Shown piece after piece: positions 44,011 to 54,166 of a DNA stretch of 64,000 bases. The position numbers and the translations under genes were made by a program. The first letter of the stretch is position 1. Every line of letters begins with the position of its first letter. Under the pieces are notes generated by a model. That model was given only the letters and a program-made list of their open reading frames with translations. It ran no database searches and was not told where the DNA came from. The DNA comes from CAMREV01 sp051653965 (lineage in GTDB: Bacteria > Bacillota_I > Bacilli_A > Mycoplasmatales > Mycoplasmoidaceae): the NCBI GenBank assembly GCA_051653965.1, contig JBOFXG010000008.1, positions 177,900-241,899 of the forward strand. Reading direction: 5' to 3'.

Positions 44011-45360
44011 ATGGGTAAATTTCATATTAAAGATATATCTGCTTATGAAGTATTAGATTCAAGAGGGTATCCAACTGTAGCATGTGATGTTTTTTTAAGC
44101 AAGGGAATTGTAGCAAAAGCTATGGTTCCATCAGGAGCATCAACTGGTGAAAGAGAAGCTGTTGAATTAAGAGACGGTGAAAAAAATAGATATAATGGTA
44201 AAGGTGTTTTAAAAGCAGTTAGCAATGTTAATGATATTATTGCACCAGCATTAATTGGTAAAGATTCAAGAAAACAATCAATGATTGATGAAATTATGAT
44301 TGAATTAGATGGAACTGATAACAAAGCAAAGTTAGGTGCTAATGCAATCTTAGCTGTTTCTTTAGCAGTTGCTAAAGCTGCGGCAAAAGCAAACAAAAAA
44401 CCATTATACAAATATATTGCTGAAGATATTGTTCAAGAACAAAAAACACAATATATTATGCCAGTTCCAATGTTAAATGTAATTAATGGTGGAGCTCATG
44501 CAGACAATACAATTGATTTTCAAGAATTTATGTTTATGCCAATTGGCGCAAAAACTTTAAATCAAGCTTGCCAAATAGCATCTGAATGTTTTCATGCATT
44601 ACAAAAAATATTAGCTGAGAAAAAATTTGACACTAATAAAGGTGATGAAGGTGGATTTGCTCCTAGATTGAAAGATGCAAACCAAGCATTAACATTAATG
44701 ATGGAAGCTATTAAAAAAGCAGGATATACTGCAGGAACTAATAAAGGTGTTGCAATTGCACTTGATCCAGCTGTTTCTGAATTATATGATTCAAAATCAA
44801 GAACATATGTATTTGAAAAAGCAATTAAAGCAAAAATCTTATCAAAAGAAAAAGGAACTTTTACATCTGCTAAAATGGTTCAATATTGAGAAGGATTAGT
44901 TAAAAAATTCCCAATTATTTCAATTGAAGATGCATTATCTGAAAAGGATTGAGATGGATTTATTGATTTAAATAAAAAAATTGGTAAAAATGTTCAAATC
45001 GTTGGTGATGACTTATATTGTACTAATCCAAAAATTTTAGAAGTTGGTATTGAGAAAAAAGCATCTAACTCTGTTTTAATTAAATTAAACCAAATTGGAA
45101 CTTTAACTGAAACTATTCAAGCAATTAAAATGGCTCAAAATAATGGTTGAAGTGCAATTGTATCTCATAGATCAGGCGAAACAGAAGATACTACAATAGC
45201 TGATTTAGCTGTTGCATTAGGCACAGGTCAAATTAAAACTGGATCAATGTCAAGATCTGAAAGAATTGCAAAATACAATAGATTAATTGAAATTGAAAAA
45301 GAATTAGGTGATAATGCTATTTATAAAGGTGAAAAAACTTTTACAAATTTAGGTAAATAA
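44011..45360 (+). CDS. eno: Enolase
   Basis: Enolase dehydrates 2-phosphoglycerate to phosphoenolpyruvate. The 449-residue protein has EVLDSRGYPTVACDV, PSGASTGEREAVELRD, NGGAHADN, GDEGGFAP, ISIEDALSEKDWDG (metal Asp/Glu, Trp as TGA), GDDLYCTN, and SHRSGETEDTTIADLAVA near the C-terminus. It ends the glycolytic run at a strong terminator and has an aaagaggaataaaa ribosome-binding site. Confidence 0.98.
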
Positions 45361-45367
45361 TCTTTTA

Positions 45368-45399
45368 AAAAAATATGATTTTATAATCATATTTTTTTA
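45368..45399 (+). terminator. Terminator after eno
   Basis: A 13-bp stem (aaaaaatatgatt / aatcatatttttt) with a TTAT loop and a T run. Confidence 0.85.
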
Positions 45400-45441
45400 T
45401 TAAATATATAATATAAAATAGTTTTGTTTATTGTGGGAAAT

Positions 45442-46596
45442 ATGAAAAAGATAAAATTATTTGAAGCATTTGCTGGAATTGGTTCACAATATAAAGCTTT
45501 AAAAAATATTTCCAAAGACAAACAATGAAATATTGAAGTTGTTGGAATTGTTGAATGATATGTTGATGCTATAATTGCTTATTTAGCAATTCATCATAAT
45601 CTAAAAACAATTAAAAAAGAAACTACAAATATTAAAACACTTAGTTTTAATTCAAAAGATCAAATTTCTAAAAAACAATTTAATAACATTCAAAATACTG
45701 AAAAAGCATTCTTTATTAATCAATCTAAAAAGTTATGTAATAACTTATTTGATATTACTAAAGTTACTTACAAAGAAATGCCAAAAGGAATTGATATTTT
45801 TACTTATTCTTTTCCTTGCCAAGATTTATCACAACAAGGAAAACAAAAAGGAATAACAAAAAATACAAGAAGTGGATTACTATTACAAATTGATCGTATA
45901 TTATCAGAGATGAAAGAAAACTATTCTATTAATGACTTGCCAAAGTATTTATTGTTAGAAAATGTAAAAAACATTAGTTCTAAGAAGCATTTAAAGGCTT
46001 ATGAGTCTTGATTAAGTAAATTAGGTAAATTAGGTTATGAATCAAAAACTTATGTCTTAAATTCAAGAAATTTTGGATCACCACAAAATAGAACAAGAAT
46101 CTTTTGTGTTTCAATTAGAAAAGACTTTAAAGATAAAGTTAGCTTTGATTTTCCCGAATTTAAAAATATTGATTTAAAAAACAAAAAAATAAAGTCAATT
46201 TTAGAAAAAAATGTAGATGAAAAATACTACATGGATAATTTAATGAAGTATTCTAGAACAGAAGAAAAAAAATCAATAAATGGACTAATAAAATGTACTT
46301 TAAAAAATTATACTAATTTTAATAGCGAAGCATATTTATACAATATTAATGGTAAGGGCCCTACATTAACAGCATCTGGTGCAAACAGTAGAATAAAAAT
46401 ATTAGTAAATAACAGAATTAGAAGAATGACTCCATTAGAAACTTATTTGTATATGGGATTTAAAAGAGAAGATTTTAAAAAAATAAGTAATAAAAAACTG
46501 CTAATTGATGTTAAGCTCATATACACAGCTGGCAATTCAATTTCTGTTGAAGTTTTAGAAGGGATATTTAATTCATTTAAATTTTTAGAAATGTAG
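45442..46596 (+). CDS. DNA (cytosine-5-)-methyltransferase
   Basis: This 384-residue enzyme methylates cytosine in a short DNA site. C5-methyltransferase motifs appear in order: I LFEAFAGIGSQYKAL, IV TYSFPCQDLSQQG with the catalytic Cys, VI LLLENVKNI, VIII NFGSPQNRTRIF, IX-X RRMTPLETYLYMGF and IYTAGNSISVEVL. The target-recognition part (TLTASGANSRIKI) is compact. No cognate restriction endonuclease is evident; the two genes on the opposite strand are GNAT/PUA-like and ASCH-like and both frame-broken. It may be solitary or left from a decayed system. The start ATG at 45442 follows a gtgggaaat stretch. Confidence 0.93.
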
Positions 46597-46695
46597 TATT
46601 TTTCATCTATATTTTTTTATTAAAAAATCAACACATGTTTTTTAGTCTAATTCTAATAGTTTCTCAATTTCTGTAATTTTTTATCTACTAAAATA

Positions 46696-47051
46696 TTATT
46701 TTATGTATACAAAAGATTGTGGAATTGAATGTATTCCAAATTTTGATAATTCTTTTGGTTTTTTAAATTCTGTATAATTTTCTATTTCATAAGCAATTGC
46801 TTTACTTTTATTTTTATAGTAATCATAATAAAATTTTTTAGCAATGCCAGAATGATCCTTAGTAATTTTTCATATATTTTTTGGAGTACCAATGTGAACT
46901 TTACTAATTTTTACAAATCCAACAACTTTAGAAATTGGAGCTGTTGCATATATATATATATTTTATTTTTACTAAAACTTTTTGCTTCTACTTTTCTATA
47001 TTCAAATTTTTTATTACCACTTTTAATATTTTGAATATGATTATTATGCAT
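46696..47051 (-). pseudogene. ASCH-domain protein gene, out of frame at a TA repeat
   Basis: The minus-strand frame from ATG 47051 encodes HIQNIKSGNKKFEYRKVEA, then KNKIYIY, and shifts at a TA-dinucleotide tract (46948-46961). The continuation in another frame is ATAPISKVVGFVKIS, PKNIWKITKDHSGIAKKFY, then IHSIPQSFVYIK and TAA. Joined, this is a clear ASCH domain of about 117 residues with the F-E-x-RK, Y-A-T-x-P-x-x-K-V-x-G and PPQS-F-like signatures. The span is 356 bases (118 codons plus 2), so loss of one TA unit restores the frame. ASCH domains bind RNA or modified nucleotides. The state may be a pseudogene, a phase-OFF gene, or a sequence error. Confidence 0.7.
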
Positions 47052-48103
47052 TGCCATTAGAATTTTCATTTTTTTTTAGCCTCTCAAAAATTCACTTATA
47101 AATTTGTTCTTTATTTTCTATTTGATTTGAACATGGATAATCTTTATCTTTTCAAATGCCTTCTTCTCTTAGTTTTTGAAGATTAATATTATTTCCTTCC
47201 CCAAAAGGAAAAATATGAAAAAATTTAATTATTTTTTTTCTACCTGAATTAAATTCATTCTCCAATTCTTTTTCATTAAAAACAGATGTATTTCCTACTG
47301 ATTCCTTTCATTTTTTTAATTCCATATCTTTTCCATCATAAAATTTATCAATTATACCTATACCAGTAACTGCAGACTTATATTTTTTATTAGTAGGACT
47401 CATTCTATATTCTAATATAAAATCTCCATTTTTTTGGAGGTTTATTATATTCCATTTTTGTGATGTATGTTTTACTTATGCTTGTTGATGAGACATTAAA
47501 TTCTTTTGATTGGTTTGCCACATTAGATAATTTATTATTTGGCAAAAGTTTATCATGATAACTACAATCAAGACAAATGAAATAAAAATTTGATTTTTCT
47601 TTATATAAATCTAGAATATTTTCATCAAAATATCATTTATAATTTTTTTTAACTGTATCCATTTTTTTATCTCTGAATTTTGTCATTACTATTTCATCAC
47701 CTTTAGTTCCTGTTTCAATAAAACCTCAAGATGACAAAACTTCATATAATTCTTTTTGTTTTTCCTTAAATAAAGTAATATATGATTCATTTATATTATT
47801 TTTTTCCATTTCTGAAAAAATAATATAAATCATTCGTTCTGACAATCTTTGCATCTTTTTTGATTCATCAATTTTCATTGTGGATATTTTTATTCTTCTT
47901 TTATTTTTATTTTTTAACTGCAACATTAAAAAAGCTTTAATATTTTTATGATCATCAAATTTTACATACGCTTCTAAATCATCAGCTGCTTTTTTATTAA
48001 ATCAATTTTCAAAACTTTCAATGCAATAATCCTCTTTAAGAGAATCAAAAAAAGAATCATTCAATTTTATATTTTTTAATTTTATTTTTTCTAAGAATTC
48101 CAT
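47044..48103 (-). pseudogene. GNAT acetyltransferase/PUA-like fusion gene, out of frame at a 7-T tract
   Basis: From ATG 48103 a 232-codon frame runs to a TAG at 47405. It carries a GNAT-like domain (residues about 50-150: AFLMLQLKNKNKRRIKIST, KEKQKELYEVLSSWGFIETG) and a linker with CLDC. The frame breaks at seven T residues (47429-47435). The next frame continues GDFILEYRMSPTNKKYKSAVTG, a PUA/ASCH-like start, to a TAA at 47044. The span is 1060 bases (353 codons plus 1), so one base less in the homopolymer gives a 352-residue protein. It overlaps the ASCH gene start by 8 bases. Either inactivated, phase-variable, or a sequencing artefact. Confidence 0.68.
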
Positions 48104-48323
48104 ATCTTAATAAACCCACTTTATAAAAAAATATTTCATATCTTTTAAATTATTTTACTATAACTTAATTAATTTATGTAAACTTAATTAAATTAAATTT
48201 TAAATTGATTATTTTTAAATATTTTGAAAAATATAAAAACTCTATTAAATAAGATTTATAGTTTATATTTTACTTTTTTATGTTAAATTTATATATGTAT
48301 ATTAATAAGACTACTACTGTGTT

Positions 48324-48341
48324 ATAAACTATTTAGTTTAT
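48324..48341 (+). promoter_or_regulatory. Hairpin in the rpsO leader
   Basis: The 268-base gap 48104-48371 holds AT-rich sequence and this 8-bp inverted repeat (ataaacta / tagtttat), 31 bases before the rpsO start. S15 controls its own translation through leader structures in several bacteria; this hairpin is a candidate, unproven. No gene is seen elsewhere in the gap. Confidence 0.35.
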
Positions 48342-48371
48342 TGCTGTGTATTAGTGGAAGAAAAGGAAATT

Positions 48372-48644
48372 ATGGCAATAAGCAAATCTACAAAAGAAAA
48401 AATCATTAAAGAAGTTGGCGGTAGCAAAGAAAATACTGGAATGACTGAAGTTCAAATAACTATTTTAACAGCTGAAATTAAATCTTTAACAGAACATATG
48501 ATTTTAAATAAAAAAGATAACATCTCTAAAAGAGGGTTACAAAAAAAAGTTTCTAAGAGAAAATCTTTATTAACTTATTTAAAAAGAAAAGATATTGAAA
48601 GATATAGAGCTATCATTAAAAATTTAGGTTTAAGAGGTAACTAA
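48372..48644 (+). CDS. rpsO: 30S ribosomal protein S15
   Basis: S15 is a primary 16S rRNA-binding protein. The 90-residue sequence has TGMTEVQITILTAEIKSLTEH, KRGLQKKVSKRKSLLTYL and the C-terminal YRAIIKNLGLRG, all diagnostic. The start ATG at 48372 gives MAISKSTKE with an aaaaggaaatt ribosome-binding site. A longer opening at an upstream GTG (48354) would add six residues without homology. It is monocistronic, ending at a terminator. Confidence 0.97.
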   Translation: MAISKSTKEKIIKEVGGSKENTGMTEVQITILTAEIKSLTEHMILNKKDNISKRGLQKKVSKRKSLLTYLKRKDIERYRAIIKNLGLRGN

Positions 48645-48645
48645 T

Positions 48646-48678
48646 AAAATAAGAAGCAATTTTGCTTCTTATTTTTTA
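48646..48678 (+). terminator. Terminator after rpsO
   Basis: A 14-bp stem (aaaataagaagcaa / ttgcttcttatttt) followed by T-rich sequence. Confidence 0.85.
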
Positions 48679-48752
48679 TTTAAATTATTAAAAATACTTT
48701 TAATCTTTATTTAATATAATTAATTAAATGCTTTGAAAATCAATGAGTTAAT

Positions 48753-50549
48753 ATGGATTCTAATAGAAAAAATTTACTTGAAAAAATAAATAATTTGCCA
48801 GAAAGCCCAGGATGTTATCTTTGAAAAGATAATACTGGAAATATAATCTATGTTGGTAAAGCAAAAAATTTATTGGATCGAGTTAGTCAATATATGAATA
48901 ACAAATCATTAGATAATAAAACTCAAGTTTTGGTATCTAAAATTTGAGATGTTGATTACATTTCTGTTGATAATGAAAATGACTCTTTTCTATTGGAAAG
49001 AAACTTAATTAACAAATATAAACCAAGATATAACATCTTACTAAGAACTGGTGGAAACTATCCTTATATTGTTGTAACTCATGAAAAACATCCAAGAATA
49101 ATTTATACTCGTAATCCAGATAAGATTAAAGGGAAAAAATATGGACCCTTTGCCAACTCTAAAATGAATAAATATGAGTTATTTATCATTTTAAATAGAA
49201 TGTTTCCATTAAGAAAATGTAGTCAATTACCAAAGAATAAATGTATCTTTTATGATATTGGTCAATGTGCTGCTCCATGTATTAATAAAATTGAGCCAAG
49301 TTTTTATGAAGATATTGAAAAAAAAATAGATTCATTATTTAAAGGTAAAATAAATGAATTTAAAAAAGAACTAAAAGAAAAGGAAATTTATTATAGTGAT
49401 AAATTAGAATTTGAGACAGCAAATAGTTATTTAGAAATCACAAAAGCACTTGATTTTGTTATTCAAAATAACCAAGTTATTTTTGACACTAAAAAAGACT
49501 TTGATTTTTTTACTTTTTATGTAAAAGAAAATTCAATTACAGTTGTTATCTTTAAATATAATAATGGAACATTACTTGATAAGTATGAAACAACAAACTT
49601 TTTATTTGATAATGATGAATTGGACTACATTAAATCACTTCTAATTAACTATTACCTTGATGATATTACAAATAAACCTAAATCTATTTACATATCAATA
49701 GAGGCTGATAAATTGAAAGTTGTTGAAGATATTATTAAGATTAAATTCATTAATCCTAAAAGTGGAAAAATGCTAAATACAATGAAGACAGCAATGCAAA
49801 ATGCTAAATTAGCAAATGAATCAAAATATTATAAACTTGTTCAAAATTTTGATCGAAATGAAAATGCATTAATTGAATTAGAAAAACTATTAGGAATAGA
49901 CAATTTATCATTAATTGAAATGTATGATAATTCTAATATTTTTAATACAATCAGTGTTGGTGTTAAAGTTGCTTATTTAAACGGTTATAAAAACACTAAT
50001 CTATATCGTAAATATAATATTAAAAATATTGATTCAAAATCAGACTTTCAATATATGGAAGAAGTAATATATAGAAGGTTTTTAGCAATTAAAAATGGTA
50101 AAGATAGTATGTTGCCAAACTTAGTAATTGTTGATGGTGGTAAGCCACAAATAACTGCTGCTAAAAATTCATTAAAAAAACTATCCTTAGATGGTGTTGT
50201 TCCAATCATTGGTTTAACTAAAAATGAAAGGCATAAAACAAAAAGCATTATTTTAGAAAACGGTGAAGAAATAGAATTAGATAAAAAAAATGAAGTTTAT
50301 TTATTCTTACTCAATATTCAAGAAGAAGTTCATCGTTATGCCATTTCATTTTATAGAAATAAAAAATCATCATCATTATTCTATACAAAGTTAAATGATA
50401 TTTCAGGTTTAGGTAGACAAAGAATAAAAAATCTATTAGAAAAATATGATTCACTTGAAGCAATAGTTAGTGCTTCAGAAGATGAACTTGCTCAAATTGT
50501 TCCAAGAAATATTGTTAAAAAAATTAAATTAATAGATATAAAAAAATAA
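48753..50549 (+). CDS. uvrC: Excinuclease ABC subunit C
   Basis: UvrC makes both incisions in nucleotide-excision repair. In the 598-residue protein, an N-terminal GIY-YIG nuclease reads PGCYLWKDNTGNIIYVGKA (residues about 18-36), followed by LLERNLINKYKPRYNILL and YPYIVVTHE. A Cys-rich segment contains CSQLPKNKCIFYDIGQCAAPC. The RNase H-like nuclease has EMYDNSN and VIVDGGKPQ, and a C-terminal helix-hairpin-helix has ISGLGRQRIKNLLEKY. The expected UVR motif is present in ELKEKEIYYSDKLEFETAN form. The start ATG at 48753 gives DSNRKNLLEKINNLP, normal for UvrC. The length is typical. Confidence 0.96.
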
Positions 50550-50560
50550 CTCAAATATTA

Positions 50561-50566
50561 TATAAT
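50561..50566 (+). promoter_or_regulatory. -10 element very close to the DUF2156 gene start
   Basis: TATAAT ends 9 bases before the ATG at 50576, with no ribosome-binding site between. If used, transcription would begin within a few bases of the start codon, giving a leaderless or nearly leaderless mRNA. Confidence 0.45.
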
Positions 50567-50575
50567 AAATACACT

Positions 50576-51502
50576 ATGGATAGCGTCAAAAATATAACTT
50601 GAAAACATTTAGATTGAAACACTTATAAAGGTGTAGATATCTTATTAAAAAACTTAGATAATGAACCATTTTCAGCCCTTACTTATTTAGCATGAAAATA
50701 TTATGGAGTAGAAATTAAATTTGCTTCATATAATGGAGCCATTTTATTTATTGGAAAAATAACAAATAAATATAAAAATATTATTAAATTAAATGATATT
50801 AATAATAAAATAAAAGACTTTAATATTAAACATACAATTATTAGACCATTCTTTTTAAAAAATGGTGTTGAAGATATTATTAAAATTTGTAAATTAGAGA
50901 TTGATTCAAAAGAAAATATTATTCTTGAAAATTTTTATGAAGAAGATTTAGTAAATATTTCAATGAAAAAGCCTTTATGAGAATGAGATTCTAATTACAT
51001 ATACGAAACAGAAAAATTGAAAAATTTTAAAGGCAAATCTTTACAGAAAAAAAGAAATCTTTTGAATTATTTCAATTTAAATTATAAAGCAAATTCTTCT
51101 ATTGAAAAATTAACTAAAGATAATCTTGATGTTATTTTAAAATTTATTAAAAATCCAGATGAAGAGATTGAATTTATTGATGCAGAAGTTGAATTTTATA
51201 CAGACTTACTTAAAAACTTTGATGAACAAACTATGTCTGGTTCAATTTTATATTTAGATAATAAACTAATTGGTTTTACACTTGGTTATTTAAGAAATAA
51301 TTATTATGAAATTTACATTGAAAAAGCATTTAAAAGTATTAAAGGTTCATTTCAATATTTACTTTCTCAAAACCTAATTATCAATGATATTAATTCTGCA
51401 TTTATTGATCGACAAGATGGTGCTTCTACTGAAGGTATTATCAAATCAAAACTTTCATACAAACCAATTAAGATTTATAAACGTTCTGTTTATTTAATTT
51501 AG
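50576..51502 (+). CDS. DUF2156 / LPG-synthase-C-like acyl- or aminoacyltransferase-fold protein
   Basis: This 308-residue protein fits the DUF2156 family, related to the C-terminal domain of lysyl-phosphatidylglycerol synthase with a doubled GNAT fold. Segments supporting this are NITWKHLDWNTYKGVDILLK, GKSLQKKRNLLNYF (the family's K-x-x-x-R-x-x-x-N element), TMSGSILYLDNKLIGFTLGYL and FIDRQDGASTEGIIKSKLSYKP. It probably transfers an amino acid or acyl group from an activated donor, but the substrate is unknown. It ends 4 bases into the convergent GNAT gene. Confidence 0.75.
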
Positions 51503-52305
51503 AAGAATTCATTAAAATGAACTTCTATATCTTCCTTATCCAATATTTTTGTTTCTATCTTAATTTCATCAAGATAATTAAAAAATCTTTTGTCTAAAAT
51601 TTCATGCGCTCAAATAACCGTGTCATATGGAAGTGTTGATATAAGTCTCATAAAGTTTTTAAAATCCTTATAAGCATAGTCAACAACTTCATTATTACCA
51701 ATATGAATATAACAATCATATGATTGAATTATTTTATCACCAGCATTTAATATCATTCTTGCTATTTGTTTGTTTTCTTTTGTAGTTCTATATGAAAAAT
51801 TTTCATATTTCATCATTTTGACATAATCATTGTATATTTTGTTACACTTTTCATAATTTGTTTTTTCAATTACATCAGTTGTTTTTAAAAACTGATCTTT
51901 TTTAAGTCTTGTTTTGTATTTTTTTGTACAAGTATGGAAATTAAATGATTTGTACAAATCTCAATTGGTAGCTTGAATATAAATTTGATCATAAAGTGGT
52001 CTTATTTCATTTAAAAAGTTATTCATGAAATCTCTCATAATTCCCTTTCCTCGGTATTTTTCATCTACTGCAACAGCAACAATTAAACCAACTTTAAGTT
52101 TATTATTATTTTGAGATATTCTTTTTTTAGCTAATGTAGTCATTAGGACAACATTTTCACCATCCCATATAGTTCATAAATCATAATATTTTTTGTAACT
52201 ACCAAAAAATGAATCACTAAATTCCTTGCTATCTTTAAAACATACATCATAAAGCTCTTGAACTTTTTGTAGGTTAATATTTTCAAACCCTTTTTTTAAT
52301 TCCAT
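51499..52305 (-). CDS. GNAT-family N-acetyltransferase (Eis-like layout)
   Basis: This 268-residue protein has an N-terminal GNAT domain. KVGLIVAVAVDEKYRGKGIMRDFMNNF is the acetyl-CoA-binding motif A (R/Q-x-x-G-x-G/A, here YRGKGI), followed by YDQIYIQATNWDLYKSFNFHT. A C-terminal half of about 130 residues may be a second, non-catalytic GNAT-like domain as in Eis-type proteins. It acetylates an unknown amine. It lies 14 bases downstream of the ABC exporter gene on the same strand, so the two may be co-transcribed, possibly a drug-resistance-type pair (inference). Confidence 0.8.
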
Positions 52306-52319
52306 TTTAATTCCTTTTT

Positions 52320-54059
52320 CTAGTTTAGATATTGTGAAATATATTCTTCAATATTTTTATTACTTTTAAGAACGTCTTTCTTTTGAACGTCTGAAACAAT
52401 TTTACCTTTTTTAAGAATTATAATTCTTTCACATAAATACTCAACTTCATTCATATCGTGACTAATTACAACTAATAAAATATCGTTATCCTTCGCATAT
52501 TGTTTAATAAATTCTTTAATATTATTTCTGATCTTAATATCAAGCCCTGTTGAAAGTTCATCTAAAAAAATAACTTTTGGTTTATGTAAGATTGCAAGCA
52601 ATAAATTAACCCTTTGTTTTTGACCACCAGATAATGAATTAGCATATTTATTGTAAAATTTTTCAATTCCAAAATCTTTAATCATTTTATTTAAATCTTT
52701 ATCTGATATATGCAAATTATAAATATCAATAAAGAATAAAATTATGTCCTTACATTTTAATCCATTTGGAAAAGAACATTCTTGAAATTGAACACCTAAA
52801 TGATATGAAAATTTCTTTTGATATTTATAATTGTATCTAAAGTATCCACTTGTAGGATTATTTATTCCTAATAACATTTCAATAAAAGTGGTTTTACCAG
52901 CACCATTACCGCCAAGTATAGCAACATTCTCTCCTCTTTTAAATGAAATGCTTATTTCATCATTTGCATAAAATGGATTTCTTAAATTTCCAAAATTCTT
53001 TGATACTGAGTGTGCTTCAATAATAAAAGGAGATTCTTCAGAACCTCTTAAATATGAATTTTTAAAAGATTGATTTTTATTTATTTTTCTTTCTTTTAAA
53101 TTTGCTAGTTCTTTAAAATTAATTTTTTTTCAATTTATTTTTTGAGTTGATCTTGTTGTTCAAGAGAATTTTAATATAGCTAGCATTAAAAAGAAAATTA
53201 ATAAAATATATGGCATTACTAGATTTAGAATTTTATCTAAGATATCAAAATAAACAATTGTTCTATCAACTTGAGTACTTGGTGAAAAAAGATCAAGAAT
53301 AACATAATTAGCGTTGATGTCTCATATTGAGCTGCCATAAATGTTATTAACAGATGGTGAATTTGATAAGGTACCATTAAAACTTTCAATTAAAGTACCC
53401 AATGCATATCTTAATGGCCAAAAATAACCAATATATTTAATTTCAGGGACTTTACCAACCATATTAATTGGTAAAGTAGCTGGTCCAATAAACATTGTAA
53501 TTAGTACAAGACTTATCCCAGTTGATACAATAATTAAACTTGAATTTGAGAATGAAGATACACATAAACCAATAACCATTGTTGAAGCAATTAAAATTAT
53601 TAAGCTATAAATGAACCCTCCTCAATCAACTGCTTTTAATGTATCTAAGTAACTTAGTTTTTTAATTATTATTCCTTCAATTGAAGGAATAATATCACTA
53701 GATACATTATATAAGTCATCATAAAAAACAATAAATGAAATACAAAATTGAATTATTATTCCAACTAAAATTAATAAAAAATTATATGAGAATATTACAA
53801 ATAAAAATTTACTAGAATTTACATTGGCCAATCCTATTCTTTTTAAAAGAGATGAATTTTTGAATTCAAAAATTGATTGTGGCATAAAAATTAAACCAGT
53901 TGTAAGAATAGGAAGAGTGAATGCTCCTGGAAGTATAAATCCATAATCAAGAATTAGACCTAAGAAAATTAATAAAACAGAAGGCATTAAAAAGCAGAAC
54001 ATTGGTCCGATTGCTCCTTTTCAAAAATATTTATTAACTATTTTATAAAGCGCCTTCAA
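52320..54059 (-). CDS. ABC-2-type exporter half-transporter with fused membrane and ATPase domains (TMD-NBD)
   Basis: One 579-residue frame joins an ABC-2 permease and its ATPase. Residues 1-300 have about six helices (PGAFTLPILTTGLIFMPQSIFEF; FIGPATLPINMVGKVPE; YIGYFWPLRYALGTLIESF). Residues about 340-579 are the ATPase: ISFKRGENVAILGGNGAGKTT (Walker A), SLSGGQKQRVNLL, VIFLDELSTGLD (Walker B) and VVISHDMNEVEYL. The usual ABC-2 arrangement is two genes, or NBD first as in ABCG proteins; TMD-first is unusual. No stop separates the parts once TGA is Trp. The start is TTG at 54059, behind aaggatg; ATG 54002 would cut into the first helix. Substrate unknown. Confidence 0.82.
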
Positions 54060-54166
54060 TTAACATCCTTTTAATCTTTAAAATACAAATTTATATTAAT
54101 TATTATAATGTAAAATATAATAAAATTTTATAAAAGTAATTATAGTATATATGTATGAGGAAATTA

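Noticed and set aside
45442..48103. Complete restriction-modification system
   Set aside because: No recognisable endonuclease accompanies the methyltransferase; the neighbours look like GNAT/PUA and ASCH proteins, not restriction enzymes.
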